A stretch of 43,431 nt of DNA from Elusimicrobiota bacterium (lineage in GTDB: Bacteria > Elusimicrobiota > Endomicrobiia > CG1-02-37-114 > XYA2-FULL-39-19), in assembly GCA_018816525.1 (NCBI GenBank), contig JAHIVV010000079.1, positions 1 to 43,431 on the forward strand. The letters run 5' to 3'. The translations under genes were made by a program, and so were the position numbers. Below, one piece after another: positions 33,958-42,540 of the stretch. The notes under the pieces were generated by a model. The model saw only the letters and a program-made list of their open reading frames with translations. It was not told the origin of the DNA and did not search any database. Numbering within the stretch: position 1 is the stretch's first letter; the number at the start of each line of letters is the position of its first letter.

Positions 33958-35319
33958 ATGAGAAAAGAAACGCAATTAGGCTTATTCATTCTTTTGGGCA
34001 TTATAGCGATTGCCGTAACAATAATGACTATTCAGAGCGTTACTCTTGCAAAAGGCTATAGGCTTAATATAACTTTCAACGATGTTTCAAATCTTATGGA
34101 CAAAGCCTGGGTTCGTATTTCCGGGGTCAAAGCAGGTAAAGTCGAATCAATTACGCTTTATGATAAAAAGGTAAAAGTTACCGTATGGATAAAGGATAAT
34201 GTGAAAATCCATAACGATGCCGCCGCAAGTATCCAGTCAACCGGTATTTTAGGCGTGAAATATATTGAACTTACGCTGGGTTCGGATGACGCGCCGTTAT
34301 TTAAAAACGGAGATTTCATTGAAGGAAAAGACCTCATGTCTCTGGACAAGATGCTTTCAGACGGGCTGGGAGGCGTGGGAAAACTTACGAAATCGCTGGG
34401 CGAGATCGTAAGTGACGGGAGCCTGGGGAAAAACCTTAATGAGCTATTGAAAAATGCAAAAGAAATCAGCGAAAAATTAAACCGCCAGCTTGATGAAAAA
34501 AAACTGGCGAATATTGTAGACAACCTTGAAGAATTTTCCCGGCAGGCGAAAAAGCTGTCTCAGGACCTCGCTGAAATAACCGGCGATGAAAAAACGGATA
34601 TCAAGCTTATTGTAAAAAATGTCAAATCATCAACTGAAAAGCTGGATAATATACTTACTAAGGTAACAAACGGAGAAACCACCATCGGAAGGCTATTGGC
34701 TGACGAACAAATGGGCAATGATTTAAAGAGTACCGTAGAATCTCTCAAGGTTGCCAGCAATGAGGCCAAAAAAACAATTTCCAGGTTTACACTGTTTCGG
34801 TCGTACTGGGATTACGAGCTAAGGTATAGCGCAATTGACAAAGAATATAAAAGCGATATCGGCATACAGATAAGGCCCAATCCGGATAAATATTATTTCC
34901 TTGGGGTATCAAATGCAGGCGACCCAGCTGCCATATCTGGAGAAAAAGTCAATACGCTGGATTTAAATATCGGTAAAGATTTAAAGCTGGGTGATCAGAA
35001 ATTTGCGACTGTCTATGCGGGTATTTTAAGGTCCAGCGGCGGACTCGGGCTTTCGATAAAACCTATGTGGATGTGGAACCCGTGGAACAGGTTGGATGTT
35101 TTTATAGAATCCTATGATTTTGCCAGGGTAACGGCAAGTGGTGTTAAAAAACCCAGAATAAACGCCGGTGCAAAGGTAAAGCCAGCCAAGTGGCTTGCTT
35201 TAGGCAGTGCAATTGAAGATATAAACGAGAAAAGCGATGTGCATACTTCGGTCAATTTAGTCCTTGAAGACGAAGACTTGTCCTATCTGCTCGGTCTTAT
35301 CGGCTTGGTTGGTAAATGA
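33958..35319 (+). CDS. mlaD: MlaD-like MCE protein with long C-terminal beta-rich domain
   Basis: The 453-residue protein has an N-terminal membrane anchor (about 8-28) and one MCE domain (about 37-118, with LMDKAWVRISGVKAGKVESITL and GILGVKYIELTLG). A helical, coiled-coil-like stretch follows (about 130-280), then a C-terminal region from about S282. That region alternates polar and hydrophobic residues and aromatic ends (YWDYELRYSA, YYFLGVSN, GLGLSIKPMWMWNPWNRLDVFIES), like outer-membrane strands. Typical MlaD stops near 180 aa. It overlaps radA by ATGA. Confidence 0.9.
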   Translation: MRKETQLGLFILLGIIAIAVTIMTIQSVTLAKGYRLNITFNDVSNLMDKAWVRISGVKAGKVESITLYDKKVKVTVWIKDNVKIHNDAAASIQSTGILGVKYIELTLGSDDAPLFKNGDFIEGKDLMSLDKMLSDGLGGVGKLTKSLGEIVSDGSLGKNLNELLKNAKEISEKLNRQLDEKKLANIVDNLEEFSRQAKKLSQDLAEITGDEKTDIKLIVKNVKSSTEKLDNILTKVTNGETTIGRLLADEQMGNDLKSTVESLKVASNEAKKTISRFTLFRSYWDYELRYSAIDKEYKSDIGIQIRPNPDKYYFLGVSNAGDPAAISGEKVNTLDLNIGKDLKLGDQKFATVYAGILRSSGGLGLSIKPMWMWNPWNRLDVFIESYDFARVTASGVKKPRINAGAKVKPAKWLALGSAIEDINEKSDVHTSVNLVLEDEDLSYLLGLIGLVGK

Positions 35320-36701
35320 AAAAACAAAAAGCACAGACAGCCTTTGTTTGTCAAAGCTGCGGTTATAGTTCTCAGAAATGGCTTGGCAAATGCCCTGAAT
35401 GCAATCAATGGAATTCTTTAGTTGAAGAAACCTCTTTCAAAAACGCGGATCAAACCGCCCGCAGGTTAACAAACTTTTCATCGGATGTATTGGAACTGGA
35501 TAAAATTTCAGTTTCGCAAACCGACAGAATCTCAACAGGAATAAAAGAGTTTGACAGAATTCTTGGCGGCGGTATTATGCCATCTTCGCTTATTCTATTG
35601 GGCGGAGCGCCCGGTATCGGTAAATCCACCTTGATGCTTCAAGCCGCCAATAAATTGGTAAGCTCTAATGATAAAGCTGTCAAAGTTTTTTATGTTTCAG
35701 GTGAAGAATCGCTGGAACAGATAAAAAACCGCGCTGAAAGATTAGGGATAAAGAAAAGCAAGGATTCTTCGCTTTTTTTTATGTCGGAAACAAATCTTGA
35801 AAGTATAATTGAGCAGGTAAATAAAATTTCTCCTGACGTTCTGGTAATAGACTCTATTCAAACAACTTACAGGCAGGATTTATCCGGAGCTTCGGGCTCC
35901 GTAGGCCAGATCAGGGAATGCACTGCGGAATTACTGCATTTGGCAAAAGGAAAAAACATTACTGTTTTTTTGCTGGGGCATGTGACAAAAGAAGGCGACA
36001 TTGCAGGGCCCAGGGTGCTAGAGCACATTGTAGATACGGTGCTGTATTTTGAAGCCGAAAAGCATCATACTTACCGGATTTTAAGGTCATATAAAAACAG
36101 GTTTGGCCCTACATCTGAAATAGGTGTTTTTGAAATGAGGCCTGACGGCCTTCAGGAAGTTTCGAATCCTTCGGCAATTTTTTTAAGCGAAAGGTCAAAG
36201 GATAGTTCCGGTTCCATTATAACTGCGGTTATAGAAGGTACCAGGCCGATTTTACTGGAAATCCAGGCGCTTGTTACCAGGACGGATTTTGGATTGCCGC
36301 GCAGGATGGCTACGGGTATTGATTTTAACCGGATGATTGTACTTATTGCAATTTTGGAAAATAGGATCGGGCTAAGCCTTGGAAATACCGATGTTTATGC
36401 AAACGTGGCAGGCGGTGTAAAAATCAAGGAGCCGTCAGTCGATTTGGCGGTCTGCTGCGCTATTTACAGCGCACTCACAAACGTTCAGGTACCGTCGGAT
36501 TCTGTTTTTGTGGGAGAAGTTGGGCTTTCAGGCGAAGTCAGAGGAGTAAGTTTTGTTCAGGAAAGAATTAACGAGGCAGAAAAATTAGGGTTTAAAAAAA
36601 TATATATTCCAAAATCAAATGACCGCGGGATAGAAAAAAAGAAAAATATTGAAATATTGGCGGTTGATAAATTAGCGCAAGTAATTGAAAAGTTGAGGTA
36701 A
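35316..36701 (+). CDS. radA: DNA repair protein RadA (Sms)
   Basis: RadA is a RecA-like branch-migration helicase in recombination. The 461-residue protein has an N-terminal zinc finger C12-x2-C15-x10-C26-x2-C29. The ATPase core has Walker A GGAPGIGKST, and the RadA-specific KNRFG motif is in YKNRFGPTSEIGVFEM. A C-terminal Lon-protease-like domain contains GGVKIKEPSVDLAVCCAIYSA and FVGEVGLSGEVRGV. Its ATG lies in the mlaD stop codon. Confidence 0.96.
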   Translation: MKKQKAQTAFVCQSCGYSSQKWLGKCPECNQWNSLVEETSFKNADQTARRLTNFSSDVLELDKISVSQTDRISTGIKEFDRILGGGIMPSSLILLGGAPGIGKSTLMLQAANKLVSSNDKAVKVFYVSGEESLEQIKNRAERLGIKKSKDSSLFFMSETNLESIIEQVNKISPDVLVIDSIQTTYRQDLSGASGSVGQIRECTAELLHLAKGKNITVFLLGHVTKEGDIAGPRVLEHIVDTVLYFEAEKHHTYRILRSYKNRFGPTSEIGVFEMRPDGLQEVSNPSAIFLSERSKDSSGSIITAVIEGTRPILLEIQALVTRTDFGLPRRMATGIDFNRMIVLIAILENRIGLSLGNTDVYANVAGGVKIKEPSVDLAVCCAIYSALTNVQVPSDSVFVGEVGLSGEVRGVSFVQERINEAEKLGFKKIYIPKSNDRGIEKKKNIEILAVDKLAQVIEKLR

Positions 36702-36707
36702 AAAAAC

Positions 36708-37865
36708 ATGTTAAGGTTTATGACTGCAGGTGAATCGCACGGGAAATGTCTTACATCAATTCTTGAAGGGCTTCCGGCAGGGCTGAAAATCACGCAGGAA
36801 TATATCAATTCTGAACTTGAACGCAGGCAAAAAGGTTATGGCAGGGGCGATCGCATGAAAATTGAAAGCGATGAAGCCCAAATATTGAGCGGTGTCCGCT
36901 GGGGTAAAACCACAGGAACCCCAATTTCTCTTCAGATAGAAAATCGGGATTGGAAAAATTGGGAAAAAGTAATGTCGCTGAACCAGGAAGATAGAAGTAA
37001 AAATGTTTTTATCACAAAACCCAGGCCCGGCCATTCGGATTTACCGGGCGTGTTGAAATTTAACCTTGAAGATGTCAGGGATATAAAAGAGCGCGCTAGC
37101 GCCAGGGAAACTGCTTCCAGGGTTGCTGTCGGTTCAGTTTGTAAAAAGTTTCTTTTAGAGTTTGGAATTAAATTCTTCTCGGTAGTTGAAGAAATCGGAG
37201 GGATCGTTTCAATGGGAAAACTTTCTGAAATTGAAAAAAGATATTCGGCAATCGAAGGATCCCCTTTAAGGTGCGCGGATATAAATGCAGAAAAGAAGAT
37301 GATAAAGCTTATTGATAACGCAAAATCCAAAGGTGATACCCTTGGCGGGAAGTTTAAAGTTGTTGTAAAAAATTTAATTCCCGGGCTGGGCAATTATATT
37401 CAGTGGGACAAACGTTTGGATGGCAGGTTAGCGCTTGCGCTGATGTCTATCCAGGCAGTGAAAGGTGTTGAGCTTGGCAGCGGGTTTGGTTTCTCCAAAT
37501 TGCTTGGGTCCCAGGCGCATGATGAAATAGGCTACAGTAATAAAAATTTCTTTCATAAGACAAATAATTCTGGCGGTATTGACGGCGGGATGACTAATGG
37601 CGAAGATATCGTTTTAACCGCTGTAATGAAGCCGATTCCTACGCTTATGAAACCTTTAAAGTCTATAGATATTGCCAGCAAAAAAATAGTAAAGGCGGAA
37701 ATTGTGCGTTCAGATGTCTGCGCGGTTCCTGCATGCGCGGTGGTGGCAGAATCCATGGCGGCTTTTGAAATAGCTAACACGCTCTTAGAAAAATTCGGCG
37801 GCGATTCCATCCCCGAAACCAAAACCAACTTCGAAAACTATAAAAAGCAATTAAGGAATTTCTAG
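36708..37865 (+). CDS. aroC: Chorismate synthase
   Basis: AroC converts EPSP to chorismate, the last step of the shikimate pathway, using reduced FMN. The 385-residue protein has the signatures GESHGKCLTSILEGLPAGL near the start, KPRPGHSDLPG, and RASARETASRVAVG. The late SGGIDGGMTNGEDIV segment is also present. It starts six bases after radA. A truncated small ORF resembling the start of aroK begins five bases after its stop. Confidence 0.97.
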   Translation: MLRFMTAGESHGKCLTSILEGLPAGLKITQEYINSELERRQKGYGRGDRMKIESDEAQILSGVRWGKTTGTPISLQIENRDWKNWEKVMSLNQEDRSKNVFITKPRPGHSDLPGVLKFNLEDVRDIKERASARETASRVAVGSVCKKFLLEFGIKFFSVVEEIGGIVSMGKLSEIEKRYSAIEGSPLRCADINAEKKMIKLIDNAKSKGDTLGGKFKVVVKNLIPGLGNYIQWDKRLDGRLALALMSIQAVKGVELGSGFGFSKLLGSQAHDEIGYSNKNFFHKTNNSGGIDGGMTNGEDIVLTAVMKPIPTLMKPLKSIDIASKKIVKAEIVRSDVCAVPACAVVAESMAAFEIANTLLEKFGGDSIPETKTNFENYKKQLRNF

Positions 37866-37869
37866 CAAA

Positions 37870-38010
37870 ATGAATATCGTTTTAACTGGATTTATGGGTT
37901 CGTGTTGCGACGAACAGGAACAACAAACTATGAACGGGTGGTTGAGCAGAGCGAAAACACACAGGCTGGACATGAAGCCGACAGATGCAATTATTTTGGG
38001 GAACAAATGA
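37870..38010 (+). pseudogene. Small ORF duplicating the shikimate kinase start (aroK remnant or uORF)
   Basis: The ATG at 37870 opens a 46-codon frame that begins MNIVLTGFMGS and ends at a TGA (38008-38010) overlapping the true aroK ATG (ATGA). Its first ten or eleven codons match the real aroK start MNIVLTGFMAT, but almost every codon differs at its third base (AAT/AAC, ATC/ATA, GTT/GTC, TTA/CTT, ACT/ACC, GGA/GGC, TTT/TTC). After S11 the frame (CCDEQEQQTMNGWLSRAK...) matches nothing I know. It could be a recombination remnant of a second aroK allele, or an upstream ORF retained for coupling. Confidence 0.6.
37898..37915 (+). repeat. Inverted repeat at the breakpoint of the aroK-start duplication
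   Basis: GTTCGT (37898-37903) and ACGAAC (37910-37915) form a 6-bp stem around GTTGCG, exactly where the small ORF stops resembling aroK (codons 10-16). This may mark the junction of the inserted segment 37903-38006. Confidence 0.45.
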
Positions 38011-38528
38011 ACATAGTCCTTACCGGCTTCATGGCCACGGGAAAGTCTACGGTTGGGAAAAAGCTGGCAGAGAAGCTGGGCTGGCAGTATGTGGACACCG
38101 ACGAAATTATTGAACACGAAATCGGAATGAAAATTGCCGAGATTTTTGATAAACGAGGCGAGCCGTTTTTCAGGGACGTGGAAACCCGGGCCGCAAGATT
38201 TGCTTCAAAAAAAAATAATTGCGTAATTGCTACCGGCGGTGGAATTGTGCAAAAAGCTGAAAATATGAAAATATTTGAAAAAAACTCAATAGTTGTCAAT
38301 CTTACAGCTAGCCCGGAAGTTATTTTTGAAAGAATCAAAGGCAACACTGACCGCCCTTTGCTTAATAAGCCGGACCCCATGGCAGAAATAACCAGTTTGC
38401 TCGAATTCCGCAGGCCGTTTTACGCGCGCTGCAACATTTCAGTCAACACCGATAAACTTACCGTCGATGAAATCGTAGAAAAAATCTCAGAATATGCCAG
38501 AAATAAAACTAAAAAGTATACAAAATAA
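38007..38528 (+). CDS. aroK: Shikimate kinase
   Basis: AroK phosphorylates shikimate at the 3-hydroxyl. From the ATG at 38007 the product is 173 aa, the usual length. It has Walker A G7-F-M-A-T-G-K13-S14, the shikimate-binding YVDTDEIIE (D residues) and FRDVETRAARFA, then ATGGGIV and the lid-side segment GNTDRPLL. The same frame is open back to 37902, but that extension is unlike the family and is rejected. It overlaps the next gene by 35 bases. Confidence 0.95.
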   Translation: MNIVLTGFMATGKSTVGKKLAEKLGWQYVDTDEIIEHEIGMKIAEIFDKRGEPFFRDVETRAARFASKKNNCVIATGGGIVQKAENMKIFEKNSIVVNLTASPEVIFERIKGNTDRPLLNKPDPMAEITSLLEFRRPFYARCNISVNTDKLTVDEIVEKISEYARNKTKKYTK

Positions 38529-39540
38529 GCTCAAGGCCCGGAAAATTGAATGTTTCCTGGTTTGTGATCCGATGGATTTATTTTACCTGACCGGTATTGA
38601 CCTGCAGGGCGGGTATTGGATTGTTGTAACAGCAAAAAAAGCTACCATTATAACTTCTGAAATGCTCTATCAACAAGTTTCTGATTTATTGCCCGGATTC
38701 GAAGCGGTTAAAAGCAGAAAGTTCATTGAAACACTGAAAACAATATTAAAAACAGAGAAAATTAAGGTATTGACCATTGATCCCAAAAAAATGTCCTTAG
38801 GATTAGGGGATAAACTGCAAAAAGCTATAAAAAAAGTTAAATATGTTTCCGTTTTTTTTGAATCATTGCGAGAAATAAAAACTGAAAATGAGATTTTACT
38901 AATAAAGAAATCCTGCAATAGCGCTGTTAATGTTTTTAACGAAATTAGGAAAGAAATTAAGCCAGGAATGACAGAGATTTATATAGCTGACAGGATTATG
39001 GAATTGCTGTATAAAAACGGAACGGGCGCAGCTTTTACACCGATAGTAGCTGGAGGCATCAATTCGGGGTATCCTCACCATATAAACTCTGAATACGCCA
39101 TTAAAAATAATGATTTGTTAATTATAGACCTGGGTGCCAGGTTAAAAGGGTACTGTTCAGATTTGACAAGAACAGTTATTTTAGGTAAAATACCGGAATT
39201 ATGCGACAAGGTTTACAATTTAGTAAAGCTTGCGCATAATGAAGCAATAGCGGCAGTAAAACCCGGAATAAAGGCAAGTTTTGTTGACAAAAAAGCCAGG
39301 TTTTTAATAAACAAAGAAGGGTTTGGCAAAGAATTTACTCATGGTACCGGCCATGGAGTGGGGCTGGAAGTGCATGAGTTACCCTCGGTAAATTCTACAG
39401 GCAATGCAATTCTCAAACCCGGAATGGTAATAACAGTTGAGCCGGGTATTTACATTAAAAATAATTTCGGCGCGAGAATGGAAGATACTGTTCTTGTGAC
39501 TGAAAATGGGCGCGAAATACTAACAAGAGGTGCAAAGTGA
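38494..39540 (+). CDS. pepQ: M24 family Xaa-Pro aminopeptidase/dipeptidase
   Basis: This metallopeptidase should cleave N-terminal residues next to proline. The 348-residue protein has a creatinase-type N-terminal domain (about 1-125) and a pita-bread catalytic domain. All five metal ligands are visible: D in IIDLGAR, D in YCSDLTRT, H in THGTGHGVGLEVHE, E in TVEPGIYI and E in GARMEDTV. It begins inside aroK (35-base overlap) and shares a GTGA overlap with efp. pepQ-efp-accB-accC is a common order. The exact specificity (PepP or PepQ) cannot be told. Confidence 0.92.
   Translation: MPEIKLKSIQNKLKARKIECFLVCDPMDLFYLTGIDLQGGYWIVVTAKKATIITSEMLYQQVSDLLPGFEAVKSRKFIETLKTILKTEKIKVLTIDPKKMSLGLGDKLQKAIKKVKYVSVFFESLREIKTENEILLIKKSCNSAVNVFNEIRKEIKPGMTEIYIADRIMELLYKNGTGAAFTPIVAGGINSGYPHHINSEYAIKNNDLLIIDLGARLKGYCSDLTRTVILGKIPELCDKVYNLVKLAHNEAIAAVKPGIKASFVDKKARFLINKEGFGKEFTHGTGHGVGLEVHELPSVNSTGNAILKPGMVITVEPGIYIKNNFGARMEDTVLVTENGREILTRGAK
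39163..39191 (+). promoter_or_regulatory. Possible internal promoter within pepQ, ahead of efp-accBC
   Basis: TTGACA (39163-39168), 17 bases, then TAAAAT (39186-39191) gives a good sigma-70 match about 350 bases before efp. However, the -35 box encodes the conserved metal-site segment D-L-T-R-T, so chance cannot be ruled out. Confidence 0.25.
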
Positions 39541-40097
39541 TCGATACTTCGGATTTTAAAAATGGGGTAACATTCGAGTGGGATGGGCAAATTTACACCA
39601 TCATCTGGTTTCAGCATCATAAACCGGGCAAGGGCGGGGCCGTAATGCGTACCAAAATGCGCAATATCCGTTCAGGTTCAATTATTGAACACACATTCAA
39701 ATCAGGCGTGAAATTCCGTGAAGTTGAAATAGAACACAAGAAAAAGCAATATCAGTATAACGACGGAAAGAATTTTCATTTTATGGATTCCGATACTTTT
39801 GAGGACATTGCAATTTCTAAAGAACAAATAGGCGATACGGCAAAATTTTTAAAAGAAAACATGGAAGTCGAAGGTTTGTATATAGACGGAGGTTTCCTGG
39901 GGATTGATTTGCCGATGAATATAGAACTCAGGGTTACATCAACAGTTCCCGGTGTAAAAGGCGACACTGTATCAAATGTGACTAAGCCTGCAACCGTAGA
40001 AACCGGCGCTGAAATTTTTGTGCCTCTTTTTATTAACGAGGGTGACACAATCAGGGTTGATACGCGCACAGGCGAATATTTGGAAAGAGTCAGTTAA
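39537..40097 (+). CDS. efp: Elongation factor P
   Basis: EF-P rescues ribosomes stalled at polyproline. The 186-residue three-domain protein has the domain I loop HHKPGKGGAVMRTKMRN, where K32 (the E. coli K34 position) could be modified. Domain II follows, and domain III has the PKx-like VPLFINEGDTIRVDTRTGEYLERV ending with the EFP signature. A loop lysine suggests lysine-type modification, but no epmA or epmB is in the window. Start is GTG within the pepQ stop. Confidence 0.97.
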   Translation: MIDTSDFKNGVTFEWDGQIYTIIWFQHHKPGKGGAVMRTKMRNIRSGSIIEHTFKSGVKFREVEIEHKKKQYQYNDGKNFHFMDSDTFEDIAISKEQIGDTAKFLKENMEVEGLYIDGGFLGIDLPMNIELRVTSTVPGVKGDTVSNVTKPATVETGAEIFVPLFINEGDTIRVDTRTGEYLERVS

Positions 40098-40118
40098 AGC
40101 AGCACGGAGGAGTTATAA

Positions 40119-40571
40119 ATGAGTACTCAGGAAATAAAAAAATTCATAGAAATTCTTAAAGACACTGACATTGAAGAACTTCAGTGGGAATCTGACGATA
40201 TGAGAATTTCCCTGAAAAGGCATGAAGGGGAATCGTTTCCGACGGCTCAGGCAGAAGAGTCAAAAGCCGAGGCAGTATCCCGCTCAGGCAATGCTGCAAA
40301 AACACAGGAAGTGAAAGAAAATAAATTGTTAACGATAAAATCACCGATGGTGGGGACTTTTTTAAGGGCCCAATCCCCTGATTACCCTCCGCTTGTTATG
40401 GAGGGAAATCACATTATACCCGGGCAAAAGATTGCTTTAATTGAAGCAATGAAAATAATGAAGGATGTGGTTTCGTCGGTAAAAGGCAAAATAGTAAAGA
40501 TTTTCGTGGAAAACGGCCAGCCCGTTGAATATGGCCAGGAACTTTTCCAGATTGACCCGGAAAACAAATAA
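40119..40571 (+). CDS. accB: Biotin carboxyl carrier protein of acetyl-CoA carboxylase
   Basis: AccB carries the biotin that AccC carboxylates for malonyl-CoA synthesis. The 150-residue protein has an N-terminal helical region, an Ala/Glu/Lys linker (about 45-70) and a C-terminal biotinyl domain (about 74-150). The biotinylation site is E-A-M-K112-I-M. The SPMVGTF start of the domain and the thumb-like SPDYPPLVMEGN are typical. ACGGAGGAGTT precedes the ATG. accC follows after 36 bases. Confidence 0.96.
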   Translation: MSTQEIKKFIEILKDTDIEELQWESDDMRISLKRHEGESFPTAQAEESKAEAVSRSGNAAKTQEVKENKLLTIKSPMVGTFLRAQSPDYPPLVMEGNHIIPGQKIALIEAMKIMKDVVSSVKGKIVKIFVENGQPVEYGQELFQIDPENK

Positions 40572-40607
40572 AATTAAAAAAAATGGGTATTCAAAAGGAA
40601 ACAAATC

Positions 40608-41960
40608 ATGTTTAAGAAAGTATTAATTGCAAATCGCGGAGAAATAGCAGTCAGAGTTATAAGAGCTTGCAGGGAACTTGGAATTCTTACGGTGGCGGTT
40701 AATTCAGAAGTTGACAAAGATTCCATGCATGTAAAATTGGCTGATCAGTCTATTTGTATCGGGCCGGGCCCGGCAATAGAAAGTTATCTTAATATCCCTA
40801 ACATAATTTCTGCGGCAACTATTTCCGGGTGCGACGCTATACACCCCGGTTACGGTTTTTTGTCCGAAAACACTTATTTTGCGGATGTTTGTGAATCCTG
40901 CGGATTGAAATTTATCGGCCCTTCAAAAGAATCAATTCAGAAGATGGGCGATAAAATCGAAGCCCGTAAAATCATGATTAAAAACGGCATAAATGTAGTT
41001 CCCGGAACCACCGAACCCATAAGCTTGGACGATCCGGGACTGGATAAGATAGCCGAAAAAATTGGTTATCCGCTTATAATCAAGGCCGCAATGGGAGGCG
41101 GAGGCAGAGGAATGCGCACCGTACCTTCAAAGGAATCTTTGCAGACCGCAATCTCTACTGCCAAGACAGAAGCAAAGGCGGCTTTCGGAGATGATAAAGT
41201 ATATCTTGAAAAATTAATTGAACAGCCCAGGCATATAGAGTTTCAGATAGCCGCTGATAACAAAGGCAATACCTGCTATTTTCCGGAAAGGGACTGCTCA
41301 ATTCAGCGCAGGCACCAGAAACTTGTTGAAGAAAGCCCTTCGCCTTTTGTTGATAAAGACCTTAGAAAAAAAATGGGAAAGCAGGCGGTTAAAGCGGCGA
41401 AAGCCGTGAAATATTGCACGGTGGGCACGATAGAGTTCCTGGTTGACAAAAAGAGTAATTTTTATTTCCTTGAAATGAACACCAGAATCCAGGTTGAGCA
41501 TCCAATAACTGAAATAGTTTCAGGAGTTGACCTGGTAAAGCTGCAGATTAAACTTGCAGCAGGCGAAGAACTGAAACTTGATTCGGATAAAATAAAGGTT
41601 TGCGGCCATGCCATTGAATGCCGCATAAATGCCGAAGACCCGGACAAAGATTTTATGCCGTCACCAGGCAGAGTAAGCGGATTAATACTTCCGGGCGGGC
41701 CCGGGGTGCGCCTGGATACGCATATTTATGAAGGATACCTGATTCCGTCGTTCTATGACAGCCTTATTGCAAAACTTATTACTTACGGATATAACCGCAA
41801 GGAAGCCATCAGCAGGATGGAAAGAGCCCTCACTGAGTTCAAGGTTACAGGCATCAAAACCACGGCCCCTCTTCATAAAAAAATTATGAAAAACGATTAC
41901 TTCCGTAAAGGGGATTTTCAGACTGATTTTATTTTAAAACATATTTACGGGAATTTATAA
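40608..41960 (+). CDS. accC: Biotin carboxylase subunit of acetyl-CoA carboxylase
   Basis: AccC carboxylates the biotin on AccB using bicarbonate and ATP. The 450-residue protein starts MFKKVLIANRGEIAVRVIRACRELGI and has the GYGFLSENTYFAD region. The ATP-grasp glycine loop is KAAMGGGGRGMR. The catalytic segment FLEMNTRIQVEHPITE and the AIECRINAEDPDKDFMPSPG motif follow. Length matches the E. coli enzyme. AccA and AccD are not in the window. Confidence 0.97.
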   Translation: MFKKVLIANRGEIAVRVIRACRELGILTVAVNSEVDKDSMHVKLADQSICIGPGPAIESYLNIPNIISAATISGCDAIHPGYGFLSENTYFADVCESCGLKFIGPSKESIQKMGDKIEARKIMIKNGINVVPGTTEPISLDDPGLDKIAEKIGYPLIIKAAMGGGGRGMRTVPSKESLQTAISTAKTEAKAAFGDDKVYLEKLIEQPRHIEFQIAADNKGNTCYFPERDCSIQRRHQKLVEESPSPFVDKDLRKKMGKQAVKAAKAVKYCTVGTIEFLVDKKSNFYFLEMNTRIQVEHPITEIVSGVDLVKLQIKLAAGEELKLDSDKIKVCGHAIECRINAEDPDKDFMPSPGRVSGLILPGGPGVRLDTHIYEGYLIPSFYDSLIAKLITYGYNRKEAISRMERALTEFKVTGIKTTAPLHKKIMKNDYFRKGDFQTDFILKHIYGNL

Positions 41961-41967
41961 TAAGAAA

Positions 41968-42540
41968 ATGAAAAGCAGAGTAGCAAAAATTGTTCGGGAC
42001 AGCCTCGAAGTTAAAGAAAAACTGCTCAAGGAAAATCTTGAAGTTATCGTAAAGGTAACGGAAGCTGTCCTTAGCGCATATAAAAAAAATAAAAAAGTCA
42101 TTGTATTCGGTAACGGCGGCAGCGCGGCAGATTCACAGCACCTGGCTGCGGAATTGGTAGTAAGATTTGAACAAAACAGAAAAAGCCTTGATTGCGTGGC
42201 TTTAACCACTAATTCATCCGCGATTACTGCAATTGGAAATGATTACGGGTTTGACCAGATTTTTGCCAAGCAGGTTGAATCAATTGTAAAAGCCGGGGAT
42301 GTAGTAATCGGTATTTCTACAAGCGGTAATTCCCAGAACGTTTTATCGGCTATTGAGCAGGCCAAAAAACAAAAAGCCCTGACAATCGGCTGGACCGGCC
42401 GTTTTGGGGGCAGAATAAAAAATATTGCGGATTTATGTATCTGCGTGCCTTCAGAAAATACCGCAAGGATCCAGGAAGGGCATGTTTTAATTATTCATAT
42501 TATTTCAAAACTCGTGGAAGAAGAATTGTTTAAAACGTGA
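41968..42540 (+). CDS. gmhA: Phosphoheptose isomerase
   Basis: GmhA turns sedoheptulose 7-phosphate into D-glycero-D-manno-heptose 7-phosphate, the first step towards LPS core heptose. The 190-residue SIS-domain protein has VIVFGNGGSAADSQHLAAELVVRFE, the TNSSAITAIGNDYGFDQIFAKQVES segment, GISTSGNSQNVLSAI, and a C-terminal EGHVLIIHIISKLVEEEL helix with the active-site Glu and His. Its stop codon overlaps the next gene (GTGA). Confidence 0.95.
   Translation: MKSRVAKIVRDSLEVKEKLLKENLEVIVKVTEAVLSAYKKNKKVIVFGNGGSAADSQHLAAELVVRFEQNRKSLDCVALTTNSSAITAIGNDYGFDQIFAKQVESIVKAGDVVIGISTSGNSQNVLSAIEQAKKQKALTIGWTGRFGGRIKNIADLCICVPSENTARIQEGHVLIIHIISKLVEEELFKT

Noticed and set aside
37902-38006. Upstream in-frame extension of aroK giving a 208-residue protein
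   Set aside because: The first 35 residues match no shikimate kinase, whereas the ATG at 38007 gives the family start MNIVLTGFMATGKST and the normal length.
40763-40774. Perfect 12-base palindrome GCCGGGCCCGGC in accC
   Set aside because: It encodes a Gly-Pro-Gly-Pro run and is explained by codon composition.
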